Positions 1 through 5,011 of a DNA stretch of 5,126 nucleotides are shown here, one piece after another. A program made the position numbers and the translations under genes. Source of the DNA: PFJX01 sp031426735 (lineage in GTDB: Bacteria > Pseudomonadota > Gammaproteobacteria > Burkholderiales > Thiobacillaceae); NCBI GenBank assembly GCA_031426735.1, contig JASJPK010000032.1:1-5126 (forward strand), read 5' to 3'. The notes below the pieces were generated by a model. That model saw only the letters and a program-made list of their open reading frames with translations. It ran no database searches and was not told where the DNA came from. The first letter of the stretch is position 1. Every line of letters begins with the position of its first letter.

Positions 1-294
1 ATCGAGGTCGATCCGGCCAACGGCGCCACGCTCAACAGCTATGCGCTGCCGATCAATATCCAGAGCCATGCCGGCATCGCCATCGACCCGGTCAGCGGCA
101 ACTTCTGGATCGGCGGCTACAACAGCGTTGGCGAGATCGTCGAAATCAGCAAGACCGGCGCCGAAATCCGCCGCGTCAACCTGGCCGCACAAGGCGTCAA
201 CAACAACGAGATCTCCGGTCTCGCCTTCGCTCTCGATGGCTCCCTGCGCGTCGCTTCCACCCATAGCGTCGTTTACAGGGTCGTATTGGGCTAA
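1..294 (+). CDS. C-terminal part of a beta-propeller-like protein (5' end outside window)
   Basis: An open frame enters from the left edge and ends at TAA 292-294, giving the last 97 residues of a longer protein. The fragment is rich in Gly, Asn, Ser and Ile, with alternating hydrophobic strands and no charged helices. Stretches such as GIAIDPVSGNFWIGGYN and ISGLAFALDGSLRVAS look like two successive blades of an NHL/SMP-30/YncE-type propeller, where 'x-D-P-x-S-G-N-x-W-I' or 'x-D-G-x-L-x-V' turns recur. Propellers of this kind usually sit in the periplasm or outside the cell and bind ligands or other proteins. No C-terminal sorting signal (PEP-CTERM, autotransporter barrel, LPXTG) is visible; the protein simply ends YRVVLG. 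The frame is well supported, but the fold assignment is an inference from strand pattern and the specific function is unknown. Confidence 0.8.
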   Translation: MEVDPANGATLNSYALPINIQSHAGIAIDPVSGNFWIGGYNSVGEIVEISKTGAEIRRVNLAAQGVNNNEISGLAFALDGSLRVASTHSVVYRVVLG

Positions 295-760
295 TGGGAC
301 TAAACCGCTCGCGCGATAGTTGTCACCGGGCTCTTACCTTGCCTGATTGACGGCAAAGCAAGCCTCCGGCCCGGGATGAAGGATACGGGCTGGAGGCAGC
401 CAGTCGGTCAGCAGAGGGGCGAGTCGCTTCGCGCATCCGGGCCGCGCCACGTCTGCCAGATCAGCAGGAAGCTCCCTGCCTGCTATGGATGGGCGGCCGA
501 AGCCAACCGCGAGGCCGCCAGAGCATAACAACGGCACCTGGCGGCGCGCATTGCAGGGTGCGACATCCATAGCCAGCATTTCGACTGGCCTGTTCCCGGC
601 CACATCAAGGAACTGAGCTTGCCCCCGTTAGCTTGATTTCAAGATGAAGTTCCGCACCAACGGCCTGCATTCTCGGTGCCCCCTGAAAAGGTACCCACAG
701 AAATACACGCAACAACCTTTGGATTTTCAGGTTTCAGTTCGGACAAACACGGACGCAGCT
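295..760. other. 466-bp region with no supported gene; possible decayed sequence next to tRNA-Ser
   Basis: No frame here has a convincing start, ribosome binding site and recognisable protein. The longest - strand frame (334-603) begins with GTG, has a low-complexity P/A/R-rich translation and runs through a strong hairpin. On the + strand one frame carries a short protein-like stretch, HFDWPVPGHIKELSLPPLA (about 570-630), ended by stop codons on both sides, which could be a remnant of a dead gene. The region lies just downstream of the 3' end of the tRNA-Ser, the usual side for integrated elements, but no integrase is recognisable and no clear copy of the tRNA 3' end was seen. The only strong structure is the hairpin at 362-397. 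Confidence 0.4.
362..397. repeat. Strong 12-bp stem hairpin
   Basis: GCCTCCGGCCCG (362-373) pairs with CGGGCTGGAGGC (386-397) over 12 positions. Eleven are Watson-Crick and one is a G-T/G-U pair, around a 12-nt loop. The stem is very GC-rich and lies 68 nt after the stop codon of the upstream gene. No T-tract follows on the + strand, and only a short TTT lies a few bases beyond the stem on the - strand, so it is not a standard rho-independent terminator. It could protect or attenuate the 3' end of the upstream transcript, or be a REP-like or mobile-element relic. Confidence 0.6.
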
Positions 761-761
761 A

Positions 762-791
762 AAACAAAAAAGCCCGCATTTTCGCGGGCTT
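762..791 (-). terminator. Rho-independent terminator of the tRNA-Ser gene
   Basis: AAGCCCGC (770-777) and GCGGGCTT (784-791) form an 8-bp stem with a 6-nt loop. Read on the - strand, the stem is followed by a T-rich tract (complement of 762-770). It begins about 33 nt past the CCA end of the tRNA, as expected for a monocistronic tRNA unit. Confidence 0.88.
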
Positions 792-823
792 ACAGCCGTT
801 TTCGGAAGGCTTTGGATACTGTA

Positions 824-915
<92 letters not shown>

Positions 916-927
916 GGAAGGCCCGGC

Positions 928-956
928 AGAATACACGGCGATGCTAGCTAAGGCAA
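928..956 (-). promoter_or_regulatory. Sigma70-type promoter of tRNA-Ser with GC-rich discriminator
   Basis: On the - strand, TTGCCT (complement of 951-956) is followed by exactly 17 bp and then TATTCT (complement of 928-933). The mature tRNA 5' end lies 12 nt beyond the -10 box, so the 5' leader would be only about five nucleotides. The bases after the -10 box (GCCGGGCC) form a GC-rich discriminator, the feature that makes stable-RNA promoters sensitive to ppGpp/DksA in proteobacteria. Stringent control is inferred from that pattern. Confidence 0.75.
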
Positions 957-984
957 GGCACGATGGGTACAGATTCGGTCGCGC

Positions 985-993
985 TGCTAGAAT
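985..993 (+). promoter_or_regulatory. Candidate extended -10 promoter for the glycosyltransferase operon
   Basis: TGCTAGAAT contains an extended -10 TGn followed by TAGAAT (988-993, four of six consensus bases). No good -35 hexamer lies 16-18 bp upstream (GGGTAC at the 17-bp position), so it depends on the extended -10. A start near 1000 would leave a leader of about 77 nt before the ATG at 1077. It is arranged divergently from the tRNA promoter, whose -35 box lies about 30 bp away. Confidence 0.35.
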
Positions 994-1076
994 CCGCGGA
1001 CTTTACGTTTGCCGCCTCGGATTAGCTCGATGCGGGCCGTTTAATTTCAACCCATCTCAACCAACCTGGCGAGACC

Positions 1077-1817
1077 ATGCCACCTGCCGCTTTTGATAAC
1101 CGCCTGTCGGTGGTTGTGCCCGTCAAGAACGAGGCCGAGAACATCGAACCGTTGATCCGCGAAATCGTCGCGGCGGTTGCCGACCTGACCGATTTCGAGA
1201 TCGTTTATGTCGACGACGGCAGCACCGATGCGAGTCTGGCCGAACTCACGCGCCTGGCCGCCGAGTTACCGCAGTTGAAAGTGGTGCGGCACAAAGCCAG
1301 TTGCGGCCAGAGCACCGCGATCACCTCCGGCGTACAAGCGGCGCGCTTCGGCTGGATTGCGACGCTGGATGGCGATGGACAGAACGATCCGGCCGATATT
1401 CCGGCCTTGCTGAAGCGGCTGCGCGCGGCCCGGCCGGATGAAAATCTTCACATGCTGGCCGGCTGGCGGGCGAATCGGCGCGATACGTGGTTGCGCAAAT
1501 TTTCCTCGCGGGTGGCCAACCGTGTGCGTTCCGGCTTGTTGAAGGACGCCACGCCGGACACCGGTTGCGGCCTCAAGGTGTTCAGCCGGGATACTTTCCT
1601 GCGCTTGCCCTACTTCGATCACATGCACCGCTTCATGCCGGCGCTGGTGCAGCGCTACGGCGGTCGTGTCGAGTCGGTCGTGGTGAACCATCGCCCGCGC
1701 GAGCGCGGCACCTCGAAATACGGCGTCAACAATCGTCTCTGGGTCGGCATCGTCGATCTGTTCGGCGTGATGTGGTTGATCCGCAGAGCCAAACGACCGG
1801 TCATCGTGGAATCCTGA
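1077..1817 (+). CDS. Family 2 glycosyltransferase, polyprenyl-phosphate sugar synthase type (DPM1/ArnC-like)
   Basis: This 246-residue protein has the GT-A fold signature of the DPM/DPG-synthase group of GT2. The nucleotide-binding start is LSVVVPVKNEAENIEPLI (10-27), followed by VDDGSTD (45-51). The metal/diphosphate site is LDGDGQNDP (97-105), and DTGCGLKVFSR (161-171), MHRFMPAL (183-190) and RERGTSKYG (208-216) complete the family pattern. These enzymes move a sugar from a nucleotide donor to dolichyl or undecaprenyl phosphate on the cytoplasmic face. ArnC and GtrB carry two C-terminal membrane helices. Here there is only one short hydrophobic segment (about 221-235), so the protein is probably peripheral, as in short DPM1 forms. 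The ATG follows a weak GGCGAG site. It is the first gene of a three-gene operon; the stop is six bases from the next start. The sugar cannot be predicted. Confidence 0.93.
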   Translation: MPPAAFDNRLSVVVPVKNEAENIEPLIREIVAAVADLTDFEIVYVDDGSTDASLAELTRLAAELPQLKVVRHKASCGQSTAITSGVQAARFGWIATLDGDGQNDPADIPALLKRLRAARPDENLHMLAGWRANRRDTWLRKFSSRVANRVRSGLLKDATPDTGCGLKVFSRDTFLRLPYFDHMHRFMPALVQRYGGRVESVVVNHRPRERGTSKYGVNNRLWVGIVDLFGVMWLIRRAKRPVIVES

Positions 1818-1823
1818 TTCGTC

Positions 1824-2555
1824 GTGGCGCTTTCCTTCTCGCCGCGCGGCATCCTCAAGGGCCTGTTGCTGATCGCCTCGCTGGCCGCGCTCGGCTTTCT
1901 CGCTAAGCATGGCTATCTGGCGAACATGCTGTCCGAACAGTGGATCGACGCCGAAGTTCGCGGTAAAGGCTGGCATGGCGACCTGATCTTTCTGGCGGCC
2001 GGCATGTTGACCACGGCGGTCGGCTTTCCGCGGCAAGTTGTGGCTTTTCTCGGCGGCTACGCCTTCGGCTTCGTCGCCGGCAGCGCGCTGGCGACATTGG
2101 CCGCCCTCATGGGCTGCGTGCTGGCCTTCTTCTATGCGCGCTGGCTCGGCCGCAGCCTGATTCAGAACCGCTTCCCCGGCCGCATCCGCAAGATCGACGC
2201 CTTCCTGCACGAACATCCGTTCAGCATGGCCGTGGTGATCCGCCTGCTGCCGGTCGGCAGCAATGTCGTCACCAATCTGCTGGCCGGCGTTTCCAGCGTG
2301 CGCGGGCTGCCGTTTTTCGCCGGCTCCGGCGTCGGCTATCTGCCGCAAACGCTGGTCTTCGCGCTGGCCGGCAGCGGCGTCAACTTCGACCCGGCTTTGC
2401 GGCTGACCCTGGCCGGCGTGCTGTTTGTCGTTTCCAGTCTGATCGGCGTCTGGCTGTACCGCCGCCATCGCCATCTCGACGCGCAGGCGGCCGAGATGGA
2501 AGTCGAGATCGATGCGGCCTTGGGCGAAGCGCCGGCGACGGCCGAAAAGCCATGA
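1824..2555 (+). CDS. TVP38/TMEM64 family membrane protein (DedA/VTT superfamily)
   Basis: This 243-residue integral inner-membrane protein starts at GTG, six bases after the upstream stop and in the same frame. The only Shine-Dalgarno-like sequence is GTGGA about 13 nt upstream, so coupled translation is likely. A first helix lies at about 11-28. The VTT core has GGYAFGFVAGS (77-87), a re-entrant-loop pattern, the hallmark RLLPVGSNVVTNLLAG (140-155) with its conserved Arg, Pro and Gly, and GYLPQTLVFALAGSG (171-185). A final helix lies near 195-212, followed by a short acidic cytoplasmic-type tail. Relatives in the superfamily (DedA proteins such as UptA; eukaryotic TMEM41B/VMP1) move phospholipids or undecaprenyl phosphate across membranes. 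Its place between an Und-P-sugar-type synthase and a polyprenyl-sugar-using transferase suggests carrier translocation or recycling, which is an inference. Its stop overlaps the next start by ATGA. Confidence 0.92.
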   Translation: MALSFSPRGILKGLLLIASLAALGFLAKHGYLANMLSEQWIDAEVRGKGWHGDLIFLAAGMLTTAVGFPRQVVAFLGGYAFGFVAGSALATLAALMGCVLAFFYARWLGRSLIQNRFPGRIRKIDAFLHEHPFSMAVVIRLLPVGSNVVTNLLAGVSSVRGLPFFAGSGVGYLPQTLVFALAGSGVNFDPALRLTLAGVLFVVSSLIGVWLYRRHRHLDAQAAEMEVEIDAALGEAPATAEKP

Positions 2556-4186
2556 ATTTCACTTCCACGCGAGCGCGCCCGCAATGGTGGCTCTGGCTGC
2601 TCTGGCTGAGCCTGCTCACCGGCGTCGCCCTGCTGAGTCGCCCGGCATTGCCGCTCGACGAAACGCGTTATCTCGCCGTCGCCTGGGAAATGTGGCAGCG
2701 CGGCGATTTCCTGGTGCCGTTCAAGAACGGCGAGGCGTACAGCCATAAGCCGCCGTTGCTGTTCTGGCTGATCCACGCCGGCTGGTGGATTGCCGGCGTC
2801 AACGACGGGTGGCCGCGTCTGATCACGCCGCTGCTTTCGCTGGCCAGTACCTGGATGACCTGGCGCCTGGCCTGCCGGCTCTGGCCGCAAGCGCAGGTAA
2901 CGGCTCGCCTGGCACCGCTGGTGCTGTTGTCCAGCCTGCTCTGGCTGCTCTACAGCCAGGCGCTGATGTTCGACGTGCTGATCGCCACCTGCGCACTAAT
3001 CGGCCTGAATGCCCTGGTCGAAGCCGCGCTGAGCGGACAACGCCGCTGGTGGGGTCTGTTCGGCCTCAGCGTCGGCCTCGGCGTGCTGGCGAAGGGGCCG
3101 GCGATCCTGCTGCATCTGCTGCCGGCGGCGCTGCTCGCACCGTGGTGGGCAAGTCGTCTGAATCCATACCTCAAATGGTCGCGCTGGTTTGCCGGCGTGG
3201 GATTTGGTCTGTTGCTCGGAGTGGCATTGGCGTTGGCCTGGGCGATTCCGGCCGGCGAACAGGGCGGCGAGACCTATCGCAACGCGATTTTCTGGGGGCA
3301 GACGGCGAATCGCATGGTGGAATCCTTCGCGCATCGACGGCCGGCCTGGTGGTACCTGGCCGCGTTGCCGGTGTTTCTGTTCCCCTGGCTGCTCTGGCCG
3401 CGTCTGCTTGCCGCGCTGGTCAAAACGCTGCGCACGGACCTGCACGATGGCGGCGTGCGCTTCAGCCTGATCTGGTTCGCCACGGCGTTGCTGGTGTTCT
3501 CCTTCATCAGCGGTAAGCAACCGCATTACCTGCTGCCGGAATTGCCCGCCGCCGCCCTGCTCATCGCGCATGCGCTGACGCGTTTTCCGCCCGCCGGTCG
3601 GCCCTGGTTGCCGGCATTGAGCCTCGTTTTGCTCGGTGCGGCGCTGATTGCCATCGGCCTCAGTGCCGAACTGCAGGCGCACCTGGACTGGCCGGCCGGC
3701 ATTCCCGCCTGGGCAGGGCTTCCTTTTGTCCTGGCCGGCCTGATTGCGCTCGCCAAAGCCGGTACCGGAGCGCAGCAAAGTCTGGCCTGGAGCATGTTGC
3801 TGGCGATGGCGACCTTGCTGTTCGCTGTGTTTCGCCCGCTGGCGCCGAACTTCGGCACGCAGGTCATCGGCCAGGCATTGGCGCAGGCGCAGGCGCGCGG
3901 TCAGCCGACCGCACATGCCGGCAAATATCACGCCCAGTTCCATTTCAGCGGCCGCCTGACGCAACCGCTGATCGTGCTGGGCGCGCAGGAAATTCCGGAT
4001 TGGCTGGAACAGCACCGCAACGGTGTCGCGGTAATTTATTTCGACGAGCCGCGCGATTTCACCCCCTATCAACCGCTTGCCGTGCAAGTTTTTCGGGGTT
4101 CCGTCGCGATTCTGGTCGACCTCCGTGGCGTCGCCGCACTCCGCGAAAAGCCGCTGATCCCGCAGCCAGACAGCCCTGGCGAGTAG
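2552..4186 (+). CDS. Family 39 glycosyltransferase, ArnT-like (PMT superfamily, GT-C fold)
   Basis: This 544-residue polytopic membrane protein is close in length to E. coli ArnT (550). The first periplasmic loop carries LPLDETRYLAVAWEM (34-47), matching the ArnT PDETRYAEISREM block with its catalytic Asp, then GDFLVPF (51-57) and HKPPLLFW (65-72), which corresponds to the ArnT EKP motif with Glu replaced by His. Asp141 in SQALMFDVLIAT fits the second conserved acidic position. LGVLAKGPAILL (177-188) and SGKQPHYLLPELPA (320-333) are also typical. Roughly ten to twelve membrane helices are followed by a soluble C-terminal domain (about 435-544). GT39 enzymes take sugar from a polyprenyl phosphate in the periplasm and place it on lipid A, protein or another glycan. 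The ATG overlaps the preceding stop (ATGA) and has no clear ribosome binding site, which points to translational coupling. Use of aminoarabinose is not shown; the other arn genes are absent here. Confidence 0.93.
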   Translation: MNFTSTRARPQWWLWLLWLSLLTGVALLSRPALPLDETRYLAVAWEMWQRGDFLVPFKNGEAYSHKPPLLFWLIHAGWWIAGVNDGWPRLITPLLSLASTWMTWRLACRLWPQAQVTARLAPLVLLSSLLWLLYSQALMFDVLIATCALIGLNALVEAALSGQRRWWGLFGLSVGLGVLAKGPAILLHLLPAALLAPWWASRLNPYLKWSRWFAGVGFGLLLGVALALAWAIPAGEQGGETYRNAIFWGQTANRMVESFAHRRPAWWYLAALPVFLFPWLLWPRLLAALVKTLRTDLHDGGVRFSLIWFATALLVFSFISGKQPHYLLPELPAAALLIAHALTRFPPAGRPWLPALSLVLLGAALIAIGLSAELQAHLDWPAGIPAWAGLPFVLAGLIALAKAGTGAQQSLAWSMLLAMATLLFAVFRPLAPNFGTQVIGQALAQAQARGQPTAHAGKYHAQFHFSGRLTQPLIVLGAQEIPDWLEQHRNGVAVIYFDEPRDFTPYQPLAVQVFRGSVAILVDLRGVAALREKPLIPQPDSPGE

Positions 4187-4315
4187 TTCGTTTTGCGGCG
4201 GCGGCAAGTAAAGATCCACCCTGAAACGACTAAATTAAGCAAACACTTATGCACATCATGCCGCTTGACACAGGCTGTTCTGCCAGCTAGCGACGAGTCT
4301 TCGACACGCGCATCA

Positions 4316-4328
4316 CAACCCATTGATT
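4316..4328 (-). promoter_or_regulatory. Predicted IHF binding site
   Basis: Read on the - strand, the 13 bases AATCAATGGGTTG match the IHF consensus WATCAANNNNTTR at every defined position. An AT-rich stretch directly adjoins it (from 4323 on the + strand), as is common for strong IHF sites. IHF bends DNA sharply, and here it would bring the left DnaA box (4247) towards the AT-rich tract and right-hand boxes. The match is exact, but binding is inferred. Confidence 0.6.
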
Positions 4329-4408
4329 TATATATATTAATTATCTGCCAATTTTTTGGGCCTGAGTCTTAAACCAGCGTTCTGTAAGGCTTTTTTGCAC
4401 TTTGATGA

Positions 4409-4459
4409 CAGGTTTTCCACACAGTTATCCACAGGTTCCGTGGACAACCCGAAAACCTG
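4409..4459. repeat. 51-nt nested dyad enclosing the right-hand DnaA boxes
   Basis: The outer arms CAGGTTTTC (4409-4417) and GAAAACCTG (4451-4459) are perfect 9-bp inverse complements. The inner arms GTTATCCAC (4424-4432) and GTGGACAAC (4440-4448) pair at eight of nine positions around a 7-nt loop. The consensus DnaA box spans the inner left arm, and the one-mismatch box bridges the outer and inner left arms. No T-tract follows on either side, so it is not a terminator. It could act as a double-stranded DnaA array with dyad symmetry or extrude as a hairpin in single-stranded DNA. Confidence 0.7.
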
Positions 4460-4516
4460 CTTACAGAGCATCTGGTTCGTTAATACTTCTACTAAACAAC
4501 ATTAACTTGCTGCGCT

Positions 4517-4532
4517 AATTGAGGCCTCAATT
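4517..4532. promoter_or_regulatory. Perfect 16-bp palindrome, candidate operator
   Basis: AATTGAGGCCTCAATT is identical to its reverse complement. It lies 84 bp upstream of the SirB2-family start codon. Perfect palindromes of this length without a spacer are typical of sites for dimeric regulators, but no regulator gene is in the window and no consensus was recognised. Confidence 0.4.
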
Positions 4533-4537
4533 CAACA

Positions 4538-4566
4538 CGGCATTTATCCCCGCTCGCAAAATGCCG
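4538..4566. repeat. 8-bp inverted repeat upstream of the SirB2-family gene
   Basis: CGGCATTT (4538-4545) and AAATGCCG (4559-4566) are perfect inverse complements separated by 13 nt. The spacer holds the end of a two-mismatch DnaA-like sequence, TTATCCCCG (4544-4552). The element could be an operator or a leader hairpin; no T-tract follows. Confidence 0.45.
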
Positions 4567-4600
4567 CCGATGCCCGGGTTAAGATGCCGCCCCTGTCTCG

Positions 4601-4612
4601 TTTGCATGCAAA
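4601..4612. promoter_or_regulatory. 12-bp palindrome occupying the ribosome-binding position
   Basis: TTTGCATGCAAA is a perfect palindrome that ends three bases before the ATG at 4616. It fills the space where a Shine-Dalgarno sequence would normally lie, and no purine-rich SD is present. It may be a DNA-binding site or a short structure that lowers translation, or a chance palindrome. Confidence 0.3.
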
Positions 4613-4615
4613 GTC

Positions 4616-4999
4616 ATGGAATACACCGCTCTCCGCAGCCTGCATATCGCCACTGTCCAGCTGACGCTGATCCTGTTTTTACTGCGCGGTTTCTGGATGC
4701 TGACCGAGTCGCCCCGCCTGAAAGCGCGCTGGGTCAGCGTCGTGCCGCATATCAACGACACGCTATTGCTCACCGCCGCCATCGCCATGCTGGTCGTCGC
4801 CGGATTGAATCCGCTCGAACATCCCTGGTTGCTGGCCAAGATCCTCGGCTTGCTGGCTTACATCGGACTCGGCACACTGGCCCTCAAGCGCGGCAAGACC
4901 AAAGCGATTCGAATCAAGGCGCTGCTCGCCGCGCTCGCCATGTTCGGTTACATCCTGGCTGTCGCCATAACCAAACAGGTCATCCCCGGCATTGCTTGA
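4616..4999 (+). CDS. SirB2-family small integral membrane protein
   Basis: This 127-residue protein has four predicted membrane helices at about 8-24, 46-63, 70-90 and 101-119, the usual size and layout for the SirB2 (SirB) family. Family features include the N-terminal LRSLHIATVQLT, LLRGFWML (22-29), the polar-lined VPHINDTLLLTAAIAM (43-58), WLLAKILGLLAYIGLGTLAL (71-90) and the final GYILAVAITKQVIP. SirB2 was named from a Salmonella locus linked to invasion-gene expression, but its biochemical function is unknown and it is widespread in non-pathogenic proteobacteria. ATG 4616 gives the standard family N-terminus; no other nearby ATG is in frame. It lacks a clear Shine-Dalgarno sequence. Its stop codon overlaps the ribosome binding site of the next gene, so the two are probably co-transcribed. 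Confidence 0.93.
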   Translation: MEYTALRSLHIATVQLTLILFLLRGFWMLTESPRLKARWVSVVPHINDTLLLTAAIAMLVVAGLNPLEHPWLLAKILGLLAYIGLGTLALKRGKTKAIRIKALLAALAMFGYILAVAITKQVIPGIA

Positions 5000-5003
5000 G
5001 GAG
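4998..5003 (+). promoter_or_regulatory. Ribosome binding site of the M20 amidohydrolase gene
   Basis: GAGGAG overlaps the TGA stop of the SirB2-family gene (4997-4999) and lies eight bases before ATG 5012. It is the clearest Shine-Dalgarno sequence in the window and fixes that start. Confidence 0.8.
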
Positions 5004-5011
5004 TCTTGCTG

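Larger units (their letters stand above)
4247..4459. other. Origin-like or DnaA-regulatory locus (DnaA boxes, IHF site, AT-rich tract)
   Basis: Two sequences fit the DnaA box TTATNCACA exactly: TTATGCACA (4247-4255) and TTATCCACA (4425-4433). TTTTCCACA (4413-4421) differs by one base and lies 12 bp from the second, about one helical turn. CGTGGACAA (4439-4447, opposite strand) and TTTTGCACT (4393-4401) differ by two. Between the exact boxes lie an exact IHF consensus site and an AT-rich stretch beginning GATTTATATATATT, which resembles the 13-mers of the E. coli oriC unwinding element. This combination is known from oriC and, for DnaA boxes with IHF, from datA and DARS2. All boxes lie in non-coding DNA. 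No dnaA, dnaN, gyrB or rpmH is seen, so which of these roles applies is undetermined. Confidence 0.55.
4187..4615. other. 429-bp intergenic region rich in replication-type and palindromic signals
   Basis: No gene is supported here. In order it holds a consensus DnaA box (4247-4255), a perfect TTGACA without a good -10 (4265-4270), an IHF consensus match (4316-4328), an AT-rich tract (4323-4346), a one-mismatch and a consensus DnaA box inside a 51-nt nested dyad (4409-4459), a 16-bp palindrome (4517-4532), an 8-bp inverted repeat (4538-4566) and a 12-bp palindrome touching the next start codon (4601-4612). A weak -10 for the downstream gene may be TAAGAT at 4580-4585. No clear rho-independent terminator follows the operon: GCCT/AGGC with TTTTTT (4360-4396) is too weak to call. 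Confidence 0.85.

Noticed and set aside
410..430. Similarity of CAGCAGAGGGGCGAGTCG to the tRNA-Ser 3' end, as a possible attachment-site copy
   Set aside because: The match is short and interrupted and lacks the T-arm core, so it is no better than chance in GC-rich DNA.
334..603. 89-residue - strand frame in the gap before the tRNA
   Set aside because: It has a GTG start, no clear ribosome binding site, no recognisable family, and overlaps the strong hairpin at 362-397.
1266..2474. Long (402-residue) open frame on the - strand opposite the GT2 and VTT genes
   Set aside because: It is antisense to two genes with clear family motifs. Its translation is Q/R/H/A-rich low-complexity sequence typical of antisense reading in GC-rich DNA.
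1450..3760. Frequent CTGGCCGGC motif, considered as a DNA uptake or KOPS-like repeat
   Set aside because: The copies sit in coding sequence and mostly encode Leu-Ala-Gly; codon bias explains them.
2996..4219. Long (407-residue) open frame on the - strand opposite the GT39 gene
   Set aside because: Same reason: Q/R-rich translation with no domain pattern, antisense to a well-supported membrane enzyme.
4360..4396. Possible rho-independent terminator (GCCT/AGGC followed by TTTTTT)
   Set aside because: Only four closing pairs with a broken interior; too weak to call, though noted as the end of a speculative short RNA.
4187..4615. CRISPR array or iteron-type plasmid origin in the repeat-rich intergenic region
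   Set aside because: There are no regularly spaced direct repeats longer than 8 bp and no rep or cas gene nearby.
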